The notes: generated by a model from the sequence alone, not told the origin. Shown: positions 1 through 6,482, counted from the first letter of the stretch. The stretch: 9,340 bases of DNA from Bacteroidia bacterium (GCA_013044305.1 JABEUT010000312.1:1-9340); one strand, 5' to 3'. A program made the numbers and translations.

Positions 1-150
1 AGCTTCAGCAGGCTAATCATTTACGGTGCGTTCATTTTTGTATATGCACTGGCGCACAGGCAGGGCGCAAAATACTTTGCGGTTACCTTTCTTCTGCTTT
101 ATTTTATGTACTCCGCCGCAGAGATATGGGCGCTGCGCAAGAATTTATAA
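1..150 (+). CDS. C-terminal end of a small membrane protein upstream of atpB (partial)
   Basis: Frame 1 is open from the window edge to a TAA at 148-150, giving the last 49 residues; the start lies outside. The visible part has two hydrophobic segments (about residues 5-18 and 25-43 of the fragment) separated by a short basic stretch, AHRQGAK, and it ends in a charged tail, ALRKNL. This is the C-terminal hairpin of a small integral membrane protein. In Bacteroidota, short AtpI/AtpZ-like or unnamed membrane proteins commonly lie just before atpB, so an ATP synthase-associated accessory protein is a reasonable inference. No diagnostic motif is visible, so the family is not assigned. About 200 bases with a promoter-like box separate it from atpB. 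Some transcription may still read through, because I see no convincing terminator between them. Confidence 0.6.
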   Translation, partial: SFSRLIIYGAFIFVYALAHRQGAKYFAVTFLLLYFMYSAAEIWALRKNL

Positions 151-306
151 ACGCCCCGCCTGCCCTTTCGCTACACTTAGTGAGCCGGGTATATTAATTG
201 TCTTGTAAGAACCTTAACGGTAAGCTCAATGACATTTATCAGTAAAACGGAATTATTTTTTTACAAAAATTATTAACACTGCCCTTTTTTTGAAATTTTA
301 ATATCT

Positions 307-314
307 TATCTTTG
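307..314 (+). promoter_or_regulatory. Bacteroidota -7 promoter box upstream of atpB
   Basis: TATCTTTG at 307-314 matches the Bacteroidota primary sigma factor -7 consensus TAnnTTTG exactly. It lies in the AT-rich 151-352 gap, where no other gene is seen. A T-run ending in TTTG at 289-292 could be the -33 element, but its 14-base spacing is shorter than the usual 17-23, so the -33 assignment is weak. A start of transcription around base 320 would give atpB a leader of roughly 33 bases. This is the best candidate for the main promoter of the ATP synthase operon. Confidence 0.5.
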
Positions 315-352
315 CGGCGATTTAGAAAAAACTATAGAACAAAATACGCTGA

Positions 353-1420
353 ATGACCACTGAAATCAAGCCTTTGAGAATCTTTTCCGGCACAAAAGCC
401 CTCATGATGCTTTTTGTGCTTTTGCCTTTTTTCGCCTTTGCCGAAGGTGGAGAAAAGAAATTTGTTGCCGGAGATATGATTGTGGAACACGTAAGCGATT
501 CGCACAGCTGGCACATAGCCGGAAACGTATCGGTAAGCCTTCCCATTTTAGTCTACTCCCCCGTAAGCGGTTTTTCAGCGTTTTCATCATCAAGGCTCGA
601 AAACGGTGCCGTGTACAACGGTTATAAACTGGAAGGAGAGCATCTGGCGGCTGTAAACCCAGACGGTTCAGTTAATAAAGCTGATACGGCCAGGTTGTGG
701 GACATATCGCTCACCAAAGATGCCGCAACCATTCTATTGGCAGGGATAGCCCTCATATTAATTTTTACAGCAGCTTCAAAAGGGTACAATAAACGAAAGA
801 ATGATGCACCCAAAGGAATACAGTCTATGATGGAACCTTTGATACTTTTCATCCGCGACGATGTTGCCATTCCTTCCATAGGCAAGGAAAAGTATGAAAA
901 ATACATGCCCTATCTGCTCACACTGTTCTTCTTCATCCTCTTTCTGAATTTTATAGGATTGATACCCTTTTTCCCCGGCGGCGCCAATGTAACCGGCAAC
1001 ATAGGAATAACCATGAGCCTGGCATGTTTCACATTCATTATTACCCTGATAAGCTCCACCAAATCGTATTGGGCACACACCGTTTGGATGCCAGGCGTAC
1101 CCGCATTGGTTAAAATACTTATCCTTACCCCCATTGAGTTGCTCGGGGTGGTGCTGCGACCGTTCACCCTGCTCATCCGGATATTTGCCAATATCCTTGC
1201 CGGCCATATTGTTGCGCTGTCGTTCTTCAGCCTCATTTTTATTTTCGGCTCCCTATGGGGCAAAGTAACCGGTTATTCCGTTTCGGTTTTTTCGGTAGCC
1301 TTTGCCGCAGGAATGTTATTACTCGACGTACTTGTAGCACTTATTCAAGCTTATGTATTTACCCTTTTATCGGCAATCTATTTTGGAATGGTAATTACCA
1401 GGGAAGACACGCATCACTGA
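353..1420 (+). CDS. atpB: F1FO ATP synthase subunit a
   Basis: Subunit a is the membrane stator subunit that carries the two proton half-channels beside the c-ring. The product is 355 residues, longer than the ~270 of E. coli. A signal-peptide-like segment (about 15-30, ending FFAFA) is followed by an extracytoplasmic region of about 90 residues. That region contains HVSDSHSWH (46-54), a motif of Bacteroidota subunit a. Membrane segments begin at about 124-142, then 185-206 and further helices to about 346. The essential arginine is R276 in LLIRIFANILAGH, and the conserved glutamine is Q332 in LIQAYVF. Positions matching E. coli Glu219 and His245 are H285 and D325, a His/acid swap like the His/Glu pair of mitochondrial subunit a. 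ATG 353 was chosen because it keeps residues before the signal segment; the two Met codons at residues 18-19 are an alternative. It is the first gene of the ATP synthase cluster. Confidence 0.97.
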   Translation: MTTEIKPLRIFSGTKALMMLFVLLPFFAFAEGGEKKFVAGDMIVEHVSDSHSWHIAGNVSVSLPILVYSPVSGFSAFSSSRLENGAVYNGYKLEGEHLAAVNPDGSVNKADTARLWDISLTKDAATILLAGIALILIFTAASKGYNKRKNDAPKGIQSMMEPLILFIRDDVAIPSIGKEKYEKYMPYLLTLFFFILFLNFIGLIPFFPGGANVTGNIGITMSLACFTFIITLISSTKSYWAHTVWMPGVPALVKILILTPIELLGVVLRPFTLLIRIFANILAGHIVALSFFSLIFIFGSLWGKVTGYSVSVFSVAFAAGMLLLDVLVALIQAYVFTLLSAIYFGMVITREDTHH

Positions 1421-1496
1421 ACAGACGCATGGGAAAAACAGTATAGAACAATTTTTTTTTAAATCCGGAATCATTAACCTTAAATAAATCTAAATT

Positions 1497-1763
1497 ATGT
1501 TAGCATCAGTATTATTAGATGTAGCTTCATCAGGAAGCAATGTGGGCATCGGTTATGGCTTAGGCGCATTCGGAGCCGGTATAGCGGCGCTGGGAGCCGG
1601 CATCGGAATCGGGCAAATTGGCAAGGGCGGTCTCGAATCCATGGCACGCCAGCCCGAAATAATGGGCGATCTCCGCACAAATATGATCCTTGCTATTGCA
1701 TTCGTGGAAGGAACTTCCTTCTTCGGCATGGTAATAGGATTATTGGTACTCCTGATTAAGTAG
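1497..1763 (+). CDS. atpE: F1FO ATP synthase subunit c
   Basis: The 88-residue hairpin protein forms the rotating c-ring. TM1 is glycine-rich (about 17-40, with repeated GAGI/GIGIG). The polar loop carries the family signature ARQPE (50-54), which contacts gamma and epsilon. TM2 (about 62-86) carries the ion-binding carboxylate E71 in AFVEGTSFFG. Of the Na+-type ligand set known from Ilyobacter, the serine after the glutamate is a glycine here (G72) and the tyrosine position is F76, so proton coupling is more likely than sodium; this is an inference from motif comparison. No signal sequence and no Shine-Dalgarno sequence are visible. The first TM starts close to the N-terminus and the length is normal. 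A 76-base gap containing a run of T separates it from atpB, and a strong hairpin lies 23 bases after its stop. Confidence 0.97.
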   Translation: MLASVLLDVASSGSNVGIGYGLGAFGAGIAALGAGIGIGQIGKGGLESMARQPEIMGDLRTNMILAIAFVEGTSFFGMVIGLLVLLIK

Positions 1764-1786
1764 GACACTGACATTTCCACTTTCTT

Positions 1787-1825
1787 AATCCTGCGGGTAT
1801 TAACGCTTGGTTAACCCGCAGGATT
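1787..1825 (+). terminator. Strong intercistronic hairpin between atpE and atpF (attenuator or 3' stability element)
   Basis: AATCCTGCGGGT (1787-1798) is perfectly complementary to ACCCGCAGGATT (1814-1825), a 12-bp stem. Three further A-T pairs (1801-1803 with 1811-1813) form inside after a two-base bulge, leaving a 7-base loop. Only two T follow the stem before AATAAAAAATT, so it is a poor intrinsic terminator. It begins 23 bases after the atpE stop and ends 71 bases before atpF. By analogy with known intercistronic hairpins, it may protect the 3' end of an atpB-atpE transcript or partly stop transcription. Either would favour the c subunit, needed in about 8-15 copies per complex. The effect is inferred; the structure is directly visible. 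Confidence 0.55.
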
Positions 1826-1896
1826 TTAATAAAAAATTATTGACTAAGGAACTCAACGGCAAATTCGGTAAATTAATAACTACTCATATTTAAATT

Positions 1897-2391
1897 ATGG
1901 ATCTTATACTCCCCTCCTTTGGTCTCATTTTTTGGATGACCCTTACTTTCGTGATTGTATTCGTTCTGTTGCGCAAAATGGCATGGAAACCAATTTTGAA
2001 AGCCCTTAGCGACAGGGAGAACTATATTAAAGATGCCCTCAACTCGGCTGAAAAAGCCAAAGAAGAAATGGCGCAACTTCAGGCGGGCAATGAAAAAATA
2101 CTGCTGGAAGCGCGAAACGAAAGAGATAAACTCCTGAAGGAAGCCCGCGAAACCAAAGACACAATCATAGCCGAGGCCAAAAGCAAAGCACAGAAGGAAG
2201 CTGAAAAGATTGTGCAAAGCGCCCGCGAAACCCTTCAAAATGAAAAAAATGCCGCACTCAACGAGCTGAAAAGCCAGGTTGCAGCACTCTCGGTGGAGAT
2301 AGCAGAAAAAATAATAAAATCGGAACTTGCTTCCGATGAAAAACAAAAGGCGCTTGTTAACAGCTTGCTGAAAGAAGTTACTTTAAATTGA
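1897..2391 (+). CDS. atpF: F1FO ATP synthase subunit b
   Basis: The peripheral stalk subunit holds F1 against rotation. The 164-residue protein has one N-terminal membrane helix (about 7-26) and then the conserved segment WKPILKALSDRE (30-41). A long, highly charged, alanine-rich right-handed coiled-coil-like region follows (about 42-145). The C-terminal part (about 130-160, VEIAEKIIKSEL) matches the delta-binding end of the family. Length is typical (E. coli 156). There is one b gene, so a homodimer is expected; no b' paralogue is visible. ATG 1897 directly precedes the membrane helix, and no ribosome binding site is recognisable. It is separated from atpE by 133 bases that hold the hairpin, and from atpH by 38 bases. 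Confidence 0.95.
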   Translation: MDLILPSFGLIFWMTLTFVIVFVLLRKMAWKPILKALSDRENYIKDALNSAEKAKEEMAQLQAGNEKILLEARNERDKLLKEARETKDTIIAEAKSKAQKEAEKIVQSARETLQNEKNAALNELKSQVAALSVEIAEKIIKSELASDEKQKALVNSLLKEVTLN

Positions 2392-2429
2392 CCGCAAAGA
2401 AAGAGAACAACAGCATAACACAATAAAAA

Positions 2430-2975
2430 ATGCCCCAGGTTGCCTCACGATACGCCAAGTCGCTTATAGATACCGCCATTGAAAAAGGCCAGCTCGAACA
2501 AGTGAATACGGACATGAAAATGGTACTTGTGGCATGCCGCAAACTAAAGGATCTGTCGCTGTTGCTGAAAAGCCCGCTTATTAAAACCGATAAAAAGATT
2601 AAAATATTCAGAGAGATATTTAAAGACCAGATAAGCCAAATAACTGAAGAATTTATAATACTGGTGACCAAAAACAGGCGGGAAGCCATGCTTGAAACCA
2701 TAGCGGAGGATTTCATCGAACAATATAAGGTGAAAATGAACATTATAACAGCCACCGTTACTTCGGCCGTAAAGCTGGATACGCAACTGCTGGCGCAGAT
2801 GAAGGAGGTGCTGAACAAATCTTACCATGCCACAATCGAAATAGTGGAGAAAATTGACCAGCGCCTGATCGGGGGCTTCATTTTGAGGATCGGCGACAAA
2901 GAAGCCGATTTAAGCGTTCAGAGACAACTGAATCAACTTAGGAAAAACTTTAATCAATCGTACCTGTTAAATTAA
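2430..2975 (+). CDS. atpH: F1FO ATP synthase subunit delta
   Basis: Delta (OSCP) joins the b-subunit stalk to the top of the alpha3beta3 head. The 181-residue product starts with the family-typical SRYAKSLIDTA (6-16) and has an all-helical N-terminal domain to about residue 105. The C-terminal signature is present at about 142-171: IDQRLIGGFILRIGD followed by D160 and a basic helix. Length matches E. coli delta (177). The order atpF-atpH-atpA is the usual one. It is 38 bases after atpF and 12 bases before atpA, so it is very likely in the same transcript. No oddity is seen in the sequence. Confidence 0.95.
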   Translation: MPQVASRYAKSLIDTAIEKGQLEQVNTDMKMVLVACRKLKDLSLLLKSPLIKTDKKIKIFREIFKDQISQITEEFIILVTKNRREAMLETIAEDFIEQYKVKMNIITATVTSAVKLDTQLLAQMKEVLNKSYHATIEIVEKIDQRLIGGFILRIGDKEADLSVQRQLNQLRKNFNQSYLLN

Positions 2976-2987
2976 AAATAAAAATCT

Positions 2988-4571
2988 ATGCCAGAGATCA
3001 ACGCAGCAGAGGTATCTGCAATCCTAAAAGAACAACTATCCGGTTTTAAATCGGAAACACAGTTAGAAGAAATAGGAACTGTTTTGCAAATAGGCGACGG
3101 AATTGCCCGCGTTTACGGGCTGACCGCCGTTCAATCGGGCGAACTTGTGGAATTCGAAAACGGACTGACGGGTATTGCCCTCAACCTTGAAGAAGACAAT
3201 GTAGGCCTTGTGCTCCTCGGACCAACGGGAAACATTAACGAAGGCGCCACAGTACGCCGTACGGGCAAAATTGCTTCCATTAAGGCAGGCGAAGGCTTGC
3301 TGGGCAGGGTTGTGGATGCACTGGGAAATCCTATTGACGGGAAAGGCCCCATACAGGGACAAACCTACGAAATGCCCATGGAACGCAAAGCTCCGGGCGT
3401 AATTTACAGGCAGCCGGTTAACCAGCCCCTGCAAACAGGCATTAAGGCAATCGACTCCATGATACCCATAGGGCGCGGCCAACGCGAACTTATTATCGGC
3501 GACCGCCAGACCGGCAAAACAGCCATTGCCCTCGATACCATCATCAACCAGAAGGAATTTTATGAACGGGGCGAACCGGTATATTGCATATACGTTGCAG
3601 TAGGGCAAAAAGCCTCAACTGTAGCAAACGTATTAAGAACCCTTGAAGACAATGGGGCCATGCCATACACCATCATAGTATCGGCATCGGCCGCCGACCC
3701 CGCCCCCATGCAGTTTTTTGCACCCTTATCGGGAGCTGCCATGGGCGAATTTTTCAGAGACACAGGCCGCTCGGCTCTCATCGTATACGACGACCTTTCG
3801 AAACAGGCTGTGGCGTACCGCGAAGTATCACTTCTTTTGCGCCGCCCTCCGGGACGTGAAGCTTATCCGGGAGACGTATTCTATCTCCACTCACGCCTGC
3901 TGGAACGTGCAGCTAAAATAAATGCCGACCAATCTGTAGCGAGTAAAATGAACGACCTGCCCCCATCCATCAAAAGCATGGTAAAAGGCGGAGGATCGCT
4001 CACAGCACTACCTGTTATTGAAACCCAGGCAGGCGACGTATCGGCATACATACCCACCAATGTGATTTCAATCACCGACGGGCAGATATTTCTTGAAGGC
4101 AACCTGTTCAACGCCGGTGTGCGCCCTGCCATCAATGTGGGAATATCGGTATCGCGTGTTGGCGGTAACGCCCAGATCAAATCCATGAAAAAAGTGGCAG
4201 GAACACTAAAGCTTGATCAGGCCCAATACCGCGAACTGGAAGCTTTTTCCAAATTCGGTTCGGATCTTGATGCCGCAACCAAATTTATTCTCGATAAAGG
4301 TTCGCGCAACGTTGAAATACTGAAGCAGGCTCAATTTTCGCCCATGACCGTTGAAAAACAAATTGCGATTTTATATTGCGGCACAAAAGGCCTAATGCGC
4401 GATGTGCCAATAGATAAGGTTAAAGAATTTGAAGTAGAATTTTTAACCATTATGGAGACTGCTCATAAAAACGTTCTTACCGACTTAAAGGCCGGTAAGC
4501 TGACTGATGAAGGAATCGCCACAATAGAGAAAGTTGCAACAGACCTGGCAAAAAAATATCAGAAGAAATAA
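2988..4571 (+). CDS. atpA: F1FO ATP synthase subunit alpha
   Basis: Alpha is the non-catalytic nucleotide-binding subunit of the F1 head. The 527-residue protein has the N-terminal beta-barrel domain (about 25-95) and the P-loop GDRQTGKT (171-178). The Walker B segment is ALIVYDD (263-269). The family signature PAINVGISVSRVGG (380-393) includes the arginine finger R390, which reaches into the catalytic site on beta. A helical C-terminal domain runs from about 400. It is slightly longer than E. coli alpha (513), partly through a segment around 310-335 (ADQSVASKMNDLPPSIKS). The nucleotide-binding residues are intact. It begins 12 bases after atpH and lies 25 bases before atpG. Its catalytic partner beta is not encoded in the window. 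Confidence 0.98.
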   Translation: MPEINAAEVSAILKEQLSGFKSETQLEEIGTVLQIGDGIARVYGLTAVQSGELVEFENGLTGIALNLEEDNVGLVLLGPTGNINEGATVRRTGKIASIKAGEGLLGRVVDALGNPIDGKGPIQGQTYEMPMERKAPGVIYRQPVNQPLQTGIKAIDSMIPIGRGQRELIIGDRQTGKTAIALDTIINQKEFYERGEPVYCIYVAVGQKASTVANVLRTLEDNGAMPYTIIVSASAADPAPMQFFAPLSGAAMGEFFRDTGRSALIVYDDLSKQAVAYREVSLLLRRPPGREAYPGDVFYLHSRLLERAAKINADQSVASKMNDLPPSIKSMVKGGGSLTALPVIETQAGDVSAYIPTNVISITDGQIFLEGNLFNAGVRPAINVGISVSRVGGNAQIKSMKKVAGTLKLDQAQYRELEAFSKFGSDLDAATKFILDKGSRNVEILKQAQFSPMTVEKQIAILYCGTKGLMRDVPIDKVKEFEVEFLTIMETAHKNVLTDLKAGKLTDEGIATIEKVATDLAKKYQKK

Positions 4572-4596
4572 AAAGCTAAAAGCCATTAACTAAGCC

Positions 4597-5514
4597 ATGC
4601 CCAGTTTAAAAGAGGTACGCAACCGGATATCGTCCACGATAGGTACGCAGCAAATTACCAGCGCCATGAAAATGGTGTCGGCATCAAAGCTTAGGCGGGC
4701 ACAGGATGCCATTATAGCCATGCGCCCCTTTTCTGAAAAATTAGACGAGATCCTTGAGAACCTTCTTGACTCCGGCGTTTCTTCGGTGGGCGACTTTGGA
4801 AAACCGCGACCTGCTGGCAAGGTTACACTTATTGTTCTCACCTCAAACCGCGGTTTATGCGGAGGCTTCAACTCCTCGGTGATAAAATCGGCGGTACAGC
4901 TCCTGAACACCAGGTACAGCGAACAGGCAAAGAAGGGCAATGTAAATTTAATTTGCATAGGGAAAAAAGGCGCTGATTTTTTCAGGAAAAGCAACGCCAG
5001 AAATTTATCCGCCCACAATCATCTTTGGGATAAACTTACTTACGCCGGCGCCGCTGAAATTATGGAAGGGGTAATTAAAGACTATGCCGCAGGCGAAACC
5101 GACAAGGTTGAAATTATATACAATCAGTTTAAAAATGCAGCCACTCAAATATTATCAACCGAACAGATATTGCCTTTTGAAAACGCCCCGGCAAAAAATG
5201 AAGCAAAACAGGGTAAGGCAAAAGCTTCAGCGGCCCTAGGCCCATCTTCAAAAAGCGATTACATCTTTGAGCCGGGAAAAGAGGAGATCATCAGGGAGAT
5301 TATCCCCTATTCACTTAAAGTCAGGCTGTTCCGCTCGCTGCTCGATTCCTTCGCCGCCGAACATGGCGCCCGCATGACCGCCATGCACAAGGCAACAGAC
5401 AATGCCCAGGAACTGCTGCGGAATCTGCGATTAACCTATAACAAAGCCCGTCAGGCTGCCATTACCAAGGAAATCCTTGAAATTGTGGGAGGGGCTGAAG
5501 CCATTAAAAACTAA
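4597..5514 (+). CDS. atpG: F1FO ATP synthase subunit gamma
   Basis: Gamma is the central rotor shaft linking the c-ring to F1. The 305-residue protein starts with the N-terminal shaft helix VRNRISSTIGTQQITSAMKM (7-26), followed by VSASKLRRAQ. The central Rossmann-like domain has TSNRGLCGGFN (82-92). The C-terminal shaft helix ends in YNKARQAAITKEILEIVGGA (281-300). All family landmarks are present. It is somewhat longer than E. coli gamma (287). A low-complexity Ala/Lys-rich linker at about 196-220, before DYIFEPGKEEI, accounts for some of the excess and lies in the globular part, not the shaft. The next gene starts 4 bases after its stop. In many bacteria atpD and atpC would follow; here they do not. 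Confidence 0.97.
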   Translation: MPSLKEVRNRISSTIGTQQITSAMKMVSASKLRRAQDAIIAMRPFSEKLDEILENLLDSGVSSVGDFGKPRPAGKVTLIVLTSNRGLCGGFNSSVIKSAVQLLNTRYSEQAKKGNVNLICIGKKGADFFRKSNARNLSAHNHLWDKLTYAGAAEIMEGVIKDYAAGETDKVEIIYNQFKNAATQILSTEQILPFENAPAKNEAKQGKAKASAALGPSSKSDYIFEPGKEEIIREIIPYSLKVRLFRSLLDSFAAEHGARMTAMHKATDNAQELLRNLRLTYNKARQAAITKEILEIVGGAEAIKN

Positions 5515-5518
5515 AGCA

Positions 5519-5821
5519 ATGAAGGAAATAACGTGTGCAGACTTAAAAAAAATGCTCGATTCACAAGAGGATTTTAAACTGATAGATGTGCGCGAAGAAG
5601 CTGAATCACTCCAAGCTTCCATTGGAGGAGATTTGATACCCATGAACACCGTACCGGAGAATCTGGAACTGTTTCCGAAAGACAAGAAAGTAGTTGTTTA
5701 TTGCCGGAGCGGTAACCGTTCAGGCGTGATAATAAATTTCCTGGAAAAGGAACATGGCTTTACCAACCTGTATAACCTTAAGGGAGGAATTATGGCCTAT
5801 AGCAATGAAGTTGGCCTTTAG
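5519..5821 (+). CDS. Single-domain rhodanese-like sulfurtransferase
   Basis: The 100-residue cytoplasmic protein is one rhodanese domain with no signal peptide. The N-terminal LIDVREEAE (21-29) is the conserved strand and turn. The active loop is YCRSGNRS (61-68), with the likely persulfide cysteine at C62 followed by the glycine/arginine-rich anion-binding loop. The C-terminal YNLKGGIMAY (85-94) is the usual family ending. The common HIPGA segment is replaced by SIGGDLIPM (34-42), as in many MoeB/ThiF-linked rhodaneses of Bacteroidota. ATG 5519 was preferred over an in-frame ATG at 5477 inside atpG because the family domain begins right after it. It starts 4 bases after the atpG stop, so it is probably co-transcribed and translationally coupled. 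The acceptor of its sulfur is unknown. Confidence 0.88.
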   Translation: MKEITCADLKKMLDSQEDFKLIDVREEAESLQASIGGDLIPMNTVPENLELFPKDKKVVVYCRSGNRSGVIINFLEKEHGFTNLYNLKGGIMAYSNEVGL

Positions 5822-5854
5822 CCGCCCCCGCGCATTACTCTGCGGGGCTTCGGC
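5821..5854 (+). terminator. GC-rich hairpin after the ATP synthase/rhodanese unit
   Basis: CCCCGC (5826-5831) pairs with GCGGGG (5842-5847) around a 10-base loop. An outer helix GCCG (5821-5824) with CGGC (5851-5854) is separated from it by a small internal loop. It begins at the rhodanese stop codon, in the gap between convergent genes. No T-run follows on either strand, so it is not a textbook intrinsic terminator. It may stop transcription with Rho or protect the 3' end. Confidence 0.4.
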
Positions 5855-5921
5855 AAAGCATTATAATTCGCATTTCTTAAACTCTTTTGACTTCAAACAC
5901 AGGAATAAAGTAATCGTGCTT

Positions 5922-6308
5922 CTATTTCTTTTTCTTCAGAAATGAAAGCAGCCACTTCTCCGCATCCTCCTGATTGTTAAAAATTTCGATAGGGTAATGC
6001 GGACGATCAATCTTCTTATAGAAGCCGCTAACAAGCCTTTGACCCAAACTCCTTACCACTACGGCATGGGCAATGCTGGTATGGGTAACCTCGGCACTGG
6101 CCGCCGCTTTCCGCGCCTCTTCTGTAAAATCGACAACTGCACTGAAAGTGGTTAATACCAGATGTTTTTTGTAATTAACAAGTTTGTTGCGCACTTCAAT
6201 CAATTCAAGCAACTGTTTTTCGTCTATCAGTACATCTTTGTTAAAGTACACGTATACGATAGGGTCTTTATATTCCAATAGCGCTATTGGCAATTCGATT
6301 TTTGTCAT
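5922..6308 (-). CDS. Small SEC14/STAS-like (DUF7793-type) protein
   Basis: The 128-residue cytoplasmic protein has no signal peptide or membrane segment. It reads as an alternating strand-helix fold: strand LEYKDPIVYVYFN (11-23), helix KQLLELIEVRNKLV (31-44), strand KHLVLTTFSAVVDF (48-61), a central helix, strand HAVVVRS (81-87), then SLGQRLVSGFYKK and YPIEIFNNQEDAEKWL (105-120). This pattern, especially the central VVVRSLGQRLVSGFY and the terminal FNNQEDAEKWL, resembles the Bacteroidota family annotated as STAS/SEC14-like or DUF7793. These are small proteins of unknown role related in fold to SpoIIAA. The last four residues are lysines. It is convergent with the rhodanese gene and divergent from the lipoprotein gene, so it is probably its own transcription unit. 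The family call is from memory of motif patterns; the function is unknown. Confidence 0.75.
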   Translation of the reverse strand: MTKIELPIALLEYKDPIVYVYFNKDVLIDEKQLLELIEVRNKLVNYKKHLVLTTFSAVVDFTEEARKAAASAEVTHTSIAHAVVVRSLGQRLVSGFYKKIDRPHYPIEIFNNQEDAEKWLLSFLKKKK

Positions 6309-6337
6309 TTTAACGGAGGAAGGAGATACGATTTCTG

Positions 6338-6345
6338 TAAATATA
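6338..6345 (-). promoter_or_regulatory. Weak -7-like box upstream of the minus-strand small gene
   Basis: On the minus strand the bases read TATATTTA, one mismatch (final A for G) from TAnnTTTG, 29 bases before the ATG at 6308. No convincing -33 element is seen. In AT-rich intergenic DNA such a partial match can occur by chance. Confidence 0.25.
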
Positions 6346-6350
6346 CGAAT

Positions 6351-6369
6351 AAATCAGGCAAGCTGATTT
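6351..6369. repeat. Inverted repeat in the divergent intergenic region
   Basis: AAATCAG (6351-6357) and CTGATTT (6363-6369) form a perfect 7-bp inverted repeat with a 5-base spacer. It lies in the 174-base gap between two divergent genes, next to the weak minus-strand -7-like box. A dimeric-regulator operator is possible, but no regulator gene is nearby and the match is short. Confidence 0.35.
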
Positions 6370-6469
6370 CATGCTTATAAACCACTTCCGTTTAATATGA
6401 TTTAACAGTTAGCCCCCTGCCATGAACCCGGCTTTGGCGAATATCCAATCATGTGAAGTCAAAATATAC

Positions 6470-6477
6470 TAACTTTG
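6470..6477 (+). promoter_or_regulatory. -7 promoter box immediately before the lipoprotein ATG
   Basis: TAACTTTG is an exact TAnnTTTG match and is followed by only five bases (CATCT) before the ATG at 6483. With the usual distance from this box to the transcription start, RNA would begin at or next to the ATG, giving a leaderless or nearly leaderless mRNA. The box argues against the in-frame upstream GTG at 6453 as the start, since it would then lie inside the coding sequence. No clear -33 TTTG is seen at normal spacing. Confidence 0.5.
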
Positions 6478-6482
6478 CATCT

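Noticed and set aside
26..208. Open frame of 60 codons overlapping the 3' end of the partial first gene
   Set aside because: It is out of frame with the membrane protein fragment at 1-150, runs into non-coding sequence, and has no credible domain.
776..1207. Open frame of 143 codons on the minus strand inside atpB
   Set aside because: It is antisense to core membrane helices of subunit a, polar and without family features. The + strand gene explains the sequence fully.
1452..1461. Run of T after atpB as an intrinsic terminator
   Set aside because: No stable hairpin precedes it, so it looks like a homopolymer in an AT-rich spacer.
3063..3608. Open frame of 181 codons on the minus strand inside atpA
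   Set aside because: It lies wholly opposite a highly conserved atpA region including the P-loop, and its translation shows no recognisable domain. It is a shadow of the real gene.
5477..5518. Upstream ATG for the rhodanese gene inside atpG
   Set aside because: It would overlap atpG by 38 bases and add 14 residues that are not part of the rhodanese domain. ATG 5519 directly precedes the conserved domain.
5754..5945. Open frame of 63 codons overlapping the rhodanese end
   Set aside because: It is out of frame with the rhodanese, passes through the hairpin region, and has no recognisable features.
6453..6482. In-frame upstream GTG start for the lipoprotein gene
   Set aside because: It would put the exact promoter box TAACTTTG inside the coding sequence and add polar residues before the signal peptide. 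ATG 6483 fits better.
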